This document shows, in pieces, positions 55,401 to 64,000 of a stretch of DNA of 64,000 bases. Under the pieces are notes generated by a model, which was not told where the DNA came from, did not search any database, and worked only from the letters and a program-made list of their open reading frames with translations. How positions within the stretch are numbered: the stretch's first letter is position 1; the number at the start of each line of letters is the position of its first letter. The position numbers and the translations under genes were made by a program. The DNA is from Leptodactylus fallax (lineage: Eukaryota; Chordata; Amphibia; Anura; Leptodactylidae), in assembly GCA_947044405.1 (NCBI GenBank), contig CAMRHE010000063.1, forward strand, positions 7,036,001 through 7,100,000, in the 5' to 3' direction.

Positions 55401-58400
55401 CAGAGGTTTGGGTTAACTCTGCTACATCTGTATATTTTTAAGATTAGTGATCTTTATGTGAAAAAGACAAAAAAAAAAAGTTTTCAAATTTTTACCTAAA
55501 GTGTCGCTGTCTACACTGCAATTTGTGAAGGACCGTTCTGACACATCAGGCTCTTTAATACATGTATACGCATCTTCAGGAGTGCCTGGACAACACAAAA
55601 GAAAAATCACAATGATATAGTAGAAAATAACACCAGATAACGAAGGGTATCTCTTTAAGGGGATATCTCACACACGTATGGCATCTACAATATAGACCAT
55701 GTCTTATAGACACGGCTCACACTTCTATCTTGAGAGTACAGATCCTCGGACCCCCATACTGCAGCCGCTGTGAAGGTGCAGCTCTCTCCATTCATTTCTA
55801 TAGGAGTTTCAAAACCAGCCAAGGCTATGGCTACCTCAGTATGATGAAATGGGGTTAAGGATCCCACTGTGCTGAGGATAGGTGTGGGGCCCACAGGTGA
55901 AAGGTCCACCAAGACATCTAGACAGACATTTCTGCCATAGCCAATAGTGGTGAAACCCAATTAAAACAATACTAATTATCTTTCCAGTACTTTCTTCCCG
56001 GCAGCTTTCACGCTGCGCCCTATGGGTACATTTAACCATTGCCCCAGTTGGGTGACTGGGTCCTTGTAACATACATAGGAGCTTTCATGTTAAGCATACA
56101 CATAATACACAGTGTAAGTAGCCGAAGCGACTGCATTACTGAGTATGTACATACAGGGGGCAGACGCTTCAGGTCCAGGTGAATCGATGCCATTTCTGGG
56201 AATATTCTCGTCATTCTCTATAACAACAGACGTCTCCTTTACAGACAGCGCCAAAGCGACTTCCAGATCCCTCTGATACAGTTTATCGTCCAATGGCAGC
56301 CTGAAATCACAAAAAATGAAAAACATTGTCACTTTTTGTATCCTATATCAATACGGTTACTCATGAAAGGATGTTCGCTCTTCTGCTACTTCTGAGGGTA
56401 AGGGTAGTGGCTTGCTCCATTCGAAGAAGGGAACATGAATAGGTGATAAGTTTAACTCTTGAGACAACCCCTTTAAGAGACTGTTGTAGGCCACTACCTG
56501 TTCATGTGCCCCCTCATTGGGTATCAGCCCAGGAGGAGGCCTGGGAGTGTTTGCTGAGGCAGTGCTAATCTCTGTGCAAGAATGTGCAGAATATTTACTA
56601 AAATGCTGCAGTTGTGGAGTAGCGCCTCCTACAGTGATGCTCTAAACTTGCCTCATGGACAATGCACCCCAAGTAAATATATCGCACTCCGATACCCCAT
56701 AATCTGACACTATACGTGCAATCGCAGGGCTGGCCCAGCAATAAGGCTGAACCAACCCATCCCACGTGGACTCACTCACCTCTTTTTTTGGGAATTGTCT
56801 GGCGTGATCTCCTCTTCATGACTTTTCTTTATTGGTTTTTCCCTTTTTTCTTTCTTTGGCTCCACTCGCGCCTTTTTACTTACAGGAGCAGAAGCTGCAA
56901 AATCCTCGTCTGTTAGGAAAAGAAAGGGAATCTGGTAAAATTATAGTGATCCTTATAGGGGTAGTCTCACTAATACAATGATATCATATCATACCATTAC
57001 TTTATGACTGGTGGGGGGCTGACCCTTATGAATGAGGGCCTTCCCTGGACTCAGTATAGCCTTAGGAGATTCAGGGACTCTCTGCATAGGGCCCAAATGT
57101 TATTCCTGTGAATGTCTTAGTCTCTATGCATGTAAGTTAGTTAAAAAAAGAAAAAAATGAAGGGCACACAGCTGGTGTAACACCTTATTTCAAAAATGTG
57201 TAAATGCCACGGTTTGGTCACGGCAGAAACTCTGCGGAAAATAATGAGGCGTGTTACAGTCACTGCAAAGTGGATGGGATTGTAGCGAATCGCAGCATGT
57301 CAATTATACCTACGTAAACGCTGGCGGTTTCCCTATAGGTATAATGAAAGCAGAAAGTCCACAGAGGGAACCTCTGCGGACTTTCTGTGAAAAGCTCTGC
57401 AGGAAAAACTGTGACGCTACGTGGGGTCTTAGCCTAAAGAAGTTTTCCAGCCCCAAATTGATTTTTCATACTGATGACCTATCTACAGTAGAAGTTATCA
57501 GTATGTGATCTGTCGGCGTCCAACAACCAGACCCCGCACATATCAGCTACTGGAAGCCGCTAGTGGACGGGAAGCCCGTGCAGTACCGCTTCTATTCACG
57601 TAATAGGAGCAGCACTGCAGTTCACCGGACCCACCGCTATACAGTGTACAGAGCTGCATTACTTGAATAGGAGTGTCCTGCATGCACTACCCACCCATTG
57701 CTGTAGCTTTCGTTGCCTGGAGGCTGCCAAAACAGCTGATCTGTGTGAAGTCCAGGACTCAGACCCCCCACAGATCACATACTGATGACCTATCCTGTGG
57801 TTTGGTCATCAGTATGAAAAATCAATTTAGTGTCAGAAAATCCCTTTAATTCCTTCCATATAAATGTATGATATTTCCGCTGCTACTATCTCATTGCTAT
57901 TGGGCATATGACTGTCAGAGAGGGCTGTCTCCCACTCGCGGACCTCCTGCACCCGTGACCCAGTCACTGCAAACAGAAGCTTCCGCACTGTCAGTTTTTG
58001 CCTTTCCATATATTACACAGGCACAGGAGATGGGCGGTATTCCATACTGCTAGCTGAATTCAGCGCACTGTCAGCTTTGCTGGTATGCGTCTGGGTGCCA
58101 GATATATTGGTGCCATTAGTTTTGTCATCTCTTGGCTGTGAGGAACGCCACCCGAACAGTACAAGGCTATGGAAGAGTACCGCCAAGGGGGCATTCCTCA
58201 CTGACTAGCGATGACGTAAGGCTGTAAGGCCCGCCCTTCTGACAGTGGAGGGATATCGGTGCTGAGACTGACAGCACCGTTATCTCCAGGACGGGGGATA
58301 TATACCTGCAAAGCTGACAGTGTGCTGAATATAATGCCGCCTGAGGACATGAAAGGTCCCCTTTACTTGGAATGGCCGGTATGTAAAGCAATACTGCATT

Positions 58401-59656
58401 ACCACAGCAGCTACTAAACCTGCATTGGCCCGATACTGGAGCTTTCTACAGATCCATAATATGGCCGCGTGCCTGAGCCCTAAGGCAGACACATATACAA
58501 CAAATCACACATACTAGATACATAAACATCCACTTACCATCATCTTCTAAATCCAAAAACTGGGAATAATCCACTGACTTTTTATTCCTAAAAAATACAA
58601 TTGAGGCATTATAAATGTATTATACAGTAATGGGCACCATTCACCACTCAGGAGCAGCACTCGTGTAAGCATAGAAGCAAATACTGCTGTAAATCTTCTA
58701 TGTACCTACCCCCTGGCCCCGCCCTATACTACCCCAGCCACACCCACAAAATTATAATCTGAAGAAAGACTCCGTGTCAGGGTGTTCAGATTTGGACACT
58801 TTCCATTAAGACATTTCGTACGCAACGATCAATCCATTTCCCCCATTGGCGTCCTCGGAATAATTTGGGTGTACCTCGGGAGGTCTCATGTGCCAGAAGT
58901 GAAATCTACGTCTGGTGTAGATTTCTGGTATGGGTTATGGCACATTTTACAGATCAAGGTGTCCCCTCCGGCTTTCATCCCCACTCGCTTTCCTAAAAAG
59001 AGGTGAGTGGGGGCGCAGAAAGAGGGAAATGGCGCAAAAAGGGTCGTGCACCAAAGATGCGAAACAACTATGCCCATCTATACCAGTTTGCCCCCCAATA
59101 TCCCTCAGCCTGGTGTCCGTACTGGGGTAACATCCCAAGCCTGTCATTGGACGACACCATCCTATGACATCATCAGTATTAAGGTGACATCACTGCTGTG
59201 TAATCACCAAGGGAGCGGCCGGAGTATATACATCATAGGGATCTAATGGTTTTCTTTTTTCCAGTATGGATCCCACAAGACTATTTTAAGGGGTTATCCA
59301 GTCACCATAAATACTCACAATACCAATCCCCCAACGTTCAGTGATGACGTCCCGTCATGGACATGTGACTGCTACAGCCAATCACTGACCAGAGTGGTGT
59401 TAAGCGGTCACATGTCCAGGTGACCAGCACTAGAGACTCGTATACAGGTATCACCAGGTGACTTGAGAGTTGTCAGGGCAGGAGTGGAGGATCGGTAACC
59501 TGAGTATTACATATTTTATAATTTTCGAGGATATTAAGTAGGTTTATAACAATGTTCAGATCCCTGGACAACCCCTTTAAGGGGATGTATATGAAGTAGT
59601 GTGTCCTATCAGTCGGCCATTATTCTGTAGCTGACTCACCTGGAGGGTCTGTCCAT
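52313..59656 (-). CDS. RAD51AP1: RAD51AP1, 9 coding exons, complete
   Basis: Spliced CDS, 1017 nt: 59656-59640, 58587-58538, 56909-56781 (plus 56780), 56300-56155, 55585-55496, 55179-55024, 54239-54084, 53587-53444, 52440-52313. All eight introns are GT-AG with matching phases, giving 338 residues (human isoforms are about 335 and 352). Recognised by NKKSVDYSQF near the N-terminus, DDKLYQRDLEVALALSVKE, the acidic/lysine-rich middle and the C-terminal SPNQGLRLGLSRLARVKPLH. Known role: nuclear DNA-binding partner of RAD51 that stimulates strand invasion and D-loop formation in homologous recombination; it also interacts with USP1-UAF1. The leucine and histidine reported as needed for RAD51 binding in human appear to be L322 and H332, both kept. 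Most of the protein looks disordered and basic. The promoter has an E2F/CHR-like block, fitting S-phase expression. It points toward FERRY3 rather than away from it as in human. Confidence 0.97.
52441..53443 (-). other. RAD51AP1 intron 8
   Basis: Contains a family B MITE (52970-53310) with 'gtgcttggtattgcagctca' inside and a 'ccctttaaaag' edge. No further exon. Confidence 0.7.
53444..53587 (-). CDS. RAD51AP1: RAD51AP1 coding exon 8 (residues 249-296 and part of 297)
   Basis: 144 nt: A(split)AEPPIKVRIKIKPMPERK then AAVSSPAAPKAALHSSPPVG and MKRPAWTPP. IKVRIKIK is an alternating basic/hydrophobic strand; the W-T-P-P segment just before the RAD51-binding tail is conserved. The acceptor lies in a CAGCAG repeat, so a 3-nt shift (one alanine) is possible. 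Confidence 0.92.
54084..54239 (-). CDS. RAD51AP1: RAD51AP1 coding exon 7 (residues 197-248 and part of 249)
   Basis: 156 nt: N(split)EDSESDASFTGEDDEEFEVK then KSKKQSTSKSAQKQKPKSGK and KDKKVPKAQKA. An acidic SD/ED block is followed by a strongly basic, low-complexity Lys/Ser tract. Acceptor ttgcag, donor CTG|GTGAGA. Confidence 0.93.
54700..54985. mobile_element. Family B/G-type MITE in RAD51AP1 intron 6
   Basis: 'gggacccccacagatcagct' and 'actatgcaagtcccagaaaa' with 'ttgaagctgcaataccaaa' inside; ends degraded. Confidence 0.5.
55024..55179 (-). CDS. RAD51AP1: RAD51AP1 coding exon 6 (residues 145-196 and part of 197)
   Basis: 156 nt: G(split)LDEITDDNEDMARGRGRRQ then AASKAITKQRKLLREDSGDE and EEEDEFYPDTAA. 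A basic AASKA--KQRK motif shared with human is followed by an acidic run. Acceptor tcacag, donor CCA|GTATGT. Confidence 0.92.
55496..55585 (-). CDS. RAD51AP1: RAD51AP1 coding exon 5 (residues 115-144)
   Basis: 90 nt: C(split)TPEDAYTCIKEPDVSERSF then TNCSVDSDTL plus G. Acceptor gtccag, donor TAG|GTAAAA. NCSVDSD matches the NCSV-SD segment of the human protein. Confidence 0.91.
56155..56300 (-). CDS. RAD51AP1: RAD51AP1 coding exon 4 (residues 66-114 and part of 115), with UIM-like helix
   Basis: Acceptor tttcag. Reads LPLDDKLYQRDLEVALAL then SVKETSVVIENDENIPRNGI. Residues 78-88 have the spacing hydrophobic-x-x-A-x-x-x-S-x-x-E of a ubiquitin-interacting motif (L78, A81, S85, E88). The donor is T|GTATGT, weaker than the others but the only one that keeps the frame into exon 5. 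Confidence 0.92.
56780..56909 (-). CDS. RAD51AP1: RAD51AP1 coding exon 3 (residues 23-65 and part of 66)
   Basis: 130 nt, acceptor taacag, donor GAG|GTGAGT. Reads D(split)EDFAASAPVSKKARVEPKK then EKREKPIKKSHEEEITPDNS and QKK. This is the lysine-rich, probably disordered DNA-binding and nuclear-localisation part; KKARVEPKKEKR resembles a bipartite nuclear signal. Confidence 0.92.
56910..58537 (-). other. RAD51AP1 intron 2
   Basis: 1.6 kb, mostly two MITEs: family G at 57430-57850 and a family C-like repeat at 57860-58370. Confidence 0.7.
57430..57850. mobile_element. MITE, family G, near complete
   Basis: Left 'ccaaattgatttttcatact' plus 'gatgacctatc' mirrors right 'gataggtcatcagtatgaaa'-like sequence ('ggtcatcagtatgaaaaatc') and 'aaaatccctttaa'. 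About 420 bp, no coding. Confidence 0.7.
58538..58587 (-). CDS. RAD51AP1: RAD51AP1 coding exon 2 (residues 6-22)
   Basis: 50 nt after a tttttag acceptor: completes R6, then NKKSVDYSQFLDLEDD plus G, donor ATG|GTAAGT. The NKKSVDYSQF segment is the conserved N-terminal signature of the family. Confidence 0.93.
58588..59639 (-). other. RAD51AP1 intron 1
   Basis: 1.05 kb. TTAA-type edges at 59288 ('ttttaaggggttatcc') and 59573 ('ctggacaacccctttaaggg') define a repeat of about 290 bp. The rest is unique. Confidence 0.65.
59640..59656 (-). CDS. RAD51AP1: RAD51AP1 coding exon 1 (residues 1-5 and part of 6)
   Basis: 17 nt of coding sequence, MDRPS plus AG of a split arginine, donor CAG|GTGAGT, a perfect consensus. 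The ATG has A at -3 and G at +4, a strong context. The human N-terminus (MVRPVR followed by HKK) has the same short first coding exon structure, which supports this start. Confidence 0.9.
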
Positions 59657-59737
59657 AGTCCTAGGATTATAAAGCTGCCCCCGTCTATGTCCCCCTATTA
59701 GATCTCATCACCAGCTCCGGCCGCCTCAGTCACTGCG

Positions 59738-59759
59738 TTCAAACCTCCCGCGCAATTTT
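59738..59759 (-). promoter_or_regulatory. E2F/CDE-CHR-like block in the RAD51AP1 promoter
   Basis: On the minus strand AAAATTGCGCGGGAGG is followed at once by TTTGAA, about 80-105 bp upstream of the ATG. The GCGCGGGA part is E2F/CDE-like and TTTGAA is a canonical CHR, with the short spacing seen in DREAM/MuvB-regulated genes. RAD51AP1 is known to be cell-cycle regulated, so the motif fits; function is inferred. Confidence 0.5.
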
Positions 59760-59962
59760 CGGCTCTGACCATTCACATCCGCACATTCGCCAAAAAGTGC
59801 CATAGCAAAAATATCTGCCCCTTGTCCTCAGCATTGTACGTACTGTAAACGGACTGACAACTCACTCACGGTTTATCCGCTGCACGAATATTAATTTACT
59901 GACTAACCTGGCCATGAACGGAAACCGGCGAATCTGCTCTGGGTAAATTTACGCTGTGTGAT

Positions 59963-60043
59963 CACGTGATGCGGATGACTCTTCGCTAGCTTTCCCCGTA
60001 TCCTTGGTAATCCTATGAGCTACTCACGTGACTCGATCACATG
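59963..60043. promoter_or_regulatory. E-box cluster upstream of RAD51AP1
   Basis: Two palindromic CACGTG E-boxes (59963-59968 and 60025-60030) and a CACATG at 60038-60043. The second reads CTCACGTGAC, 9 of 10 to the CLEAR/USF-type GTCACGTGAC. They are about 310-390 bp upstream of the ATG. Binding is not shown. Confidence 0.35.
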
Positions 60044-60109
60044 ACCGTTCCATAGAGGCACAGCCTATTGGTGTCTAGACTCTATCTGTAGCTACAGCAG
60101 GAACTTGTA

Positions 60110-60350
60110 ACAAGCAGTGAGACACCTACTGGCGGCAACTAGAATTGAACCTGTTGTTAGAGCAAGTAATGCTTGTATTTGTAGTACTTCAGTACGGGTA
60201 ATGCATGAGCAAGGACAGAAATGTTTTATGTGTGTCCACATTTTGGAAAATATTTAGTTCAGACCATATACTGCTCCTATAAGGGAATTCTATACATATA
60301 TAATAATAAAAATCATAATAATAATCCTTTAATAGTCTCACCATGGGGAA
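60110..60350. other. Upstream flank of RAD51AP1
   Basis: AT-rich unique sequence; no exon recognised on either strand. Confidence 0.3.
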
Positions 60351-60359
60351 ATTCAGTGT

Positions 60360-60520
60360 GTTACAGAAGTGCCCCCTGGACTCCAAAGGCTCTCAGCTTC
60401 CTAAGCAGGTAGAGCCTGCTGTGGCCCTTCCTGTACAGGACCTCCATGTGATCTGCCCAGTCCAGCTTATTATTAAGGAGCAAACCCAGGTACTTATAGG
60501 TGTTGACAATCTCGATGCCC
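60360..60520 (-). mobile_element. LINE reverse-transcriptase remnant
   Basis: Minus strand reads IVNTYKYLGLLLNNKLDW then ADHMEVLYRKGHSRLYLLRK and LRAFGVQGALL before a stop. The VNTYKYLG--LNNKLDW...LYRKGQSRLYLLRRL pattern is typical of the C-terminal part of vertebrate non-LTR reverse transcriptases (L2/CR1/jockey-like). Only about 160 bp is left. Confidence 0.8.
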
Positions 60521-61094
60521 GTCCCCCTATATGTAAATTATGTAAGACTGAGTTAAAGGGTTTATCCACTTTCTATTAATATTAGATCAGCGAGGGTCCA
60601 ATACCCCGAACCCCACAGATCAGCTGCTCCGAGACAATATGGCTCCCAGTAATGTACCACAGTCTTTAATGCGATACCTAAAGCCGCCGCTAAACTTTGT
60701 ATGGCGAGTGAGAAGCGCGGCTCCCGGGATGTAAACATTACTGAGACCCGTGCTGTTCCAGAGCAGCTGCTCTGCAGGGGTCCTGGCTGTTGGACCCTCA
60801 TAGATGTAATATTGATCACCTGTCCTATGAATAGCCCATCAATATTACAAAGATGATAATCCCTTTAAGGGGCCGTTCACATGGTGGAAAATGAAGAGGA
60901 ATTCCTCTAATCAAAGGGAAGTCTTGAGCCGCGGACTCTATGGCTAAATCAGCCGCGGCATCCACGGCAAGATCGAGCAGGACGCTTATTTTTTCAGTGT
61001 TCTGCCGCTGATTTGGGGGCAGAATCCGCCCCCATATCAGAGTCAAATTCCTACGTGTGAGCACCGCCTAAGACTGTCATAAGAAACACCAGTC

Positions 61095-61390
61095 TTAGGG
61101 CCCATGCAAACGACTGTGTACTAGTTCAGTGTGCTATCTGGGTTTTTCCCGGATAGCACACTGACCCATTCATTTGAATTCATGTGATTTCCATGGTTCA
61201 GTGTGCAGGCCACCAGCCCATGCCACAAAAATCAGGACAGGTCCTATTCCTGTTCGGTTTTGCGGCCATTCTCGCTGGCCCCAATGAATGGGGTCGCGGA
61301 TACATGGCCGGTGTATGGATGTGATCCGTGTGCTTCCCATGCCATTCAGTCACAGCCGGCATAACGCACGCAGTCATGTGCATGACACTT
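61095..61390. repeat. Dispersed foldback repeat ('catgcaaacgac' / 'agtcatgtgcatga')
   Basis: Ends 'cccatgcaaacgactgtgta' and 'cacgcagtcatgtgcatgac' are inverted; interior 'acactgacccattcatttga'. Related to 1000-1215 and 17650-17870. Confidence 0.6.
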
Positions 61391-63540
61391 TAATAGATAC
61401 CCCCACTAAGTCTGCAGTTAACTGATAATCAGCCAAAAGTGGTCAATCATGTCAAACTCTAATATTTTTGGCAAACCGCCAGACATAAATATCTAACATG
61501 GCCCCTCTTCTTTTAGCAAGCTAACATCTGTCGTTGGCTGCCGCTTCACCTTATTTTCATGGCCAAAATCGGCAATGAAAATTTAATATGTATGGCCAGC
61601 TTAATCTTTTGCTCTCATGGAAGGCCATGGTGCACAAGAACAGTCATCCTGACCATTATCCGGAGAAGGCGGCAGTAACATTGCCTCACATGAAACCAGA
61701 GCTTGACTGGCTGATATAGGCCGCAGAATGAGGCCCATTCAATAGGGAAAATGTAACAGGGAAAGCTGAGGAAGGACCTGGTCAGGTGGTCAGAGTGTAG
61801 CCTCTTTGTAGGATCTGTATTATGGCTGGAACATCCTACTGTGGTTCCAGTGAACCGAATTTACATTACCGTAGGATTCTGTTTCGACTCTAATATGGGT
61901 GATAAAATATAGCCACATTATGACCAGCAGAAGCGCAGCCGAACAGAACATTTCCTAGAGCTTCCTGTAGATGTGAGGCTTCTGAGAGGCTCTAGGTTAG
62001 ACCTCAGCGCAAAGTCTCAATAAGACCGAATACAGACTGAACAAGAATCGGTACGCAGTAAATATAAGAAAGCCATCCAATATTACAGAGTAGAGCCGCA
62101 CGTTCACCATGATCATTATAAACAGATTGGTCTTTATTCCAGCACATAATGTCCACCAATCCAGGTCACATTCTGAAAAAATTGCACATATGGAAATGTC
62201 TACAGATGAACAACATATAACAGCACAAAGCGCAATCTGATAATAAATTACAATACAATGAAAGGCAATTCTGTACATTTCTGCCATCTTATGTATATGG
62301 CGGATAATTTCACATTTGTCTAACAAAAAACATTCATATAAAAATCTGTTTTTGGTTTTCATGAATTTGAAGAGTACTAAAAGGATTCTCAATAAACCGT
62401 AAAATTCTGCAGCTTTGTAATATACCTTGTGAGCAATTCCATATATTTTCATGACGTCTGCTTGCTGTTAGTGAATGGAAACACTGAAGGTCTTCATTCA
62501 TAGGTAGCAAGACTGAACCATCCCTTTAAAGAGCGTGTCTCAAGCAGCTAACCCCAGTACATGTGCCCTATTTAAGAATATGGACATCATGGGGAAGGGG
62601 GAGTCCCCTATTTGGGACCCCTTCTGTGAACCAGAATGGATAGACCTCATCAATATTAATCAGGAAGTGCCTCAGTTTTTGGACCCCAAAAAAACTATGG
62701 TCTCCATAAGGCGTCAGCCAACACCTTCTCTAGGGGGAGGTAGTTGATGGTCCCTCTTAAAGGGGTAGTCAGGTAAACTTTGAATTTCCCATTGGCTCTA
62801 TTATGGAGTCAACCAGAGTCCATAATGATGTATTGCTAAGCACTGACTGTTGCTTAGCAGCAGAAAACATGGCTTGTGGGTGACGCTGCATGATCTCCAA
62901 GAACTTGTGGATATCCAGTGGTGTCACAATCTAAACACGACTATAGAATTTGATGGTGCCAGAGGTGGGGTTAGATGTCTAGGATATTATATATTTGGTG
63001 CCATATTTTTAGGATATAGCAGCTAGCCTTGTCCTAGGCTGATAACAGAAAACAATAGATTTTATTCATCTGCACCACAAATCACTTTAGGCTTACTTTT
63101 AGTCAGTAGTCAGATATTTATGAAAGTGCTCTGCGGGGAGCTGAAGGGGCAGCCCCTGTTTAATACCATGAGGCATATGGGTGTGACAGTTCTCCCTCTG
63201 GCACAGCTGTGTAATACGTGGCCGCCATCTTATTCCACTGGCAAGATGGGACAACACTTTTCCAAAAAGTGTTCAGCCATCAAAAAATGACTCTTCCGAG
63301 CTCAAACAGCACCTGAAAAAGATCAAAAAGAAGGATGAGAGAATGTCAATGTAAGCAACCCATAATATTCAAGGAGTAAGCAACTATCACTGACCTATAC
63401 TGGAGTGTGGTACACGTTAAAAACACCATTGTTTATAGGAAATGTAGTACAAGGAGGAGCCCACACAGGAATGTAAGGTGATGGAATCAACAACTCAACC
63501 TCCAACACAGGTGTGAACAGAACCTAACACATTGAAGGGG
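61391..63540. other. Right flank without recognised gene
   Basis: Mostly unique or weakly repetitive; 61997-62452 is AT-rich with a spurious 151-codon minus frame. TTAA-type edges at about 62522 and 62756 bound a short repeat. No exon could be supported. Confidence 0.35.
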
Positions 63541-63564
63541 TCTATATTTTAAGTAGTGTAAACT

Positions 63565-63860
63565 TTAAAGGGGTTTCCAGGCTTATTAATTGATGTCAGA
63601 CACCCAGGCTCCCTGCCGATCAGCTGTTTGAAGAGACTGCAGCGGTTTCTTCACAGAAAAGCAAGCACAGCGCCGTACATTTGTATAGTGGCTGTGCATA
63701 GTATCGTAGCTCAGTCCCATTCTCAGGATAGGTCATCAGTATGTGATCTGCCAGGGTCTGACACCCAGACCCCACACAGATCATCTATTCTAGCAGCCTC
63801 TGGGTGCCAGGAGCTGCTAGTAGACAGATGGCACGTGCAGCACCACTTGCATGAAGTTAT
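63565..63860. mobile_element. Family B and G MITE fragments
   Basis: Left TTAA at 63565-63568 with 'aaggggtttccaggcttatt'; 'tgtatagtggctgtgcatag' marks family B, then 'ggtcatcagtatgtgatctg' and 'cagaccccacacagatcatc' mark family G. Confidence 0.65.
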
Positions 63861-64000
63861 GTCCCACACCAAAGCCAGTCAGAATTATTAGAGGATATTC
63901 AGATAGTGTAGTTAAAAAGGCATAAAAATATATCAAAAAGCTGAAACATTAATTCCAGGTCTACTCCAATATGGAGACTGCCTCTTTATCTGTATGGTTC

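Noticed and set aside
61997..62452. 151-codon minus-strand open frame, the longest in the window
   Set aside because: AT-rich, hydrophobic and cysteine-rich by composition, no recognisable domain, no intron or promoter context; expected by chance in low-GC sequence.
60100..64000. Search for DYRK4 or another neighbour beyond RAD51AP1
   Set aside because: No kinase-like or other recognisable exon on either strand; only repeats and a LINE scrap.

Overview
This is vertebrate nuclear DNA, most likely from a frog and probably a neobatrachian. Two multi-exon genes have clear vertebrate orthologues, all introns that I could place are GT-AG, and the DNA between exons is packed with short foldback and TTAA-bounded repeats of a kind I associate with anuran genomes. 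The species cannot be read from the sequence. There is nothing bacterial, viral or CRISPR-like here.

Both genes are on the minus strand. FERRY3 (the human C12orf4 orthologue, subunit Fy-3 of the FERRY early-endosome/mRNA complex) has 13 coding exons between 47341 (ATG) and 15825 (stop). They join in frame to 552 residues. A non-coding first exon and promoter probably lie near 49.2-49.3 kb. RAD51AP1 (RAD51-associated protein 1, homologous recombination) has 9 coding exons between 59656 (ATG) and 52313 (stop). They join in frame to 338 residues. Its likely poly(A) signal is at 51403-51408. Its promoter carries an E2F/CDE-CHR-like block of the type found in cell-cycle genes.

Layout: 1-15.8 kb is flank beyond the 3' end of FERRY3 and holds only repeats. 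These include a decayed ~118-bp array (4.1-5.5 kb), a 32-bp minisatellite (8.0-8.8 kb), a 558-bp hAT-type foldback MITE with a perfect 8-bp target duplication (10.9-11.5 kb) and a ~30-bp G-rich minisatellite (13.0-14.75 kb). 15.8-49.3 kb is FERRY3, whose introns hold two arrays of the same 97-bp satellite (22.5-24.4 and 47.6-48.9 kb), a 49-bp minisatellite almost touching a splice donor, and many MITEs. 49.3-51.4 kb is a short intergenic gap with an internally deleted Tc1-like transposon. 51.4-60.1 kb is RAD51AP1 and its promoter. 60.1-64 kb is repeat-rich and has a LINE reverse-transcriptase remnant.

The two genes are not known to act together: one is endosomal mRNA transport, the other DNA repair. 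In human, as I recall, they are neighbours in head-to-head orientation with a shared short promoter region. Here they run head-to-tail, so RAD51AP1 is inverted relative to FERRY3. That is the main structural observation. I did not find a new multi-gene system. The other points of interest are repeat biology (a 480-bp higher-order duplication in the satellite, perfect MITE boundaries, a MITE 21 nt after the FERRY3 stop codon) and candidate regulatory clusters.
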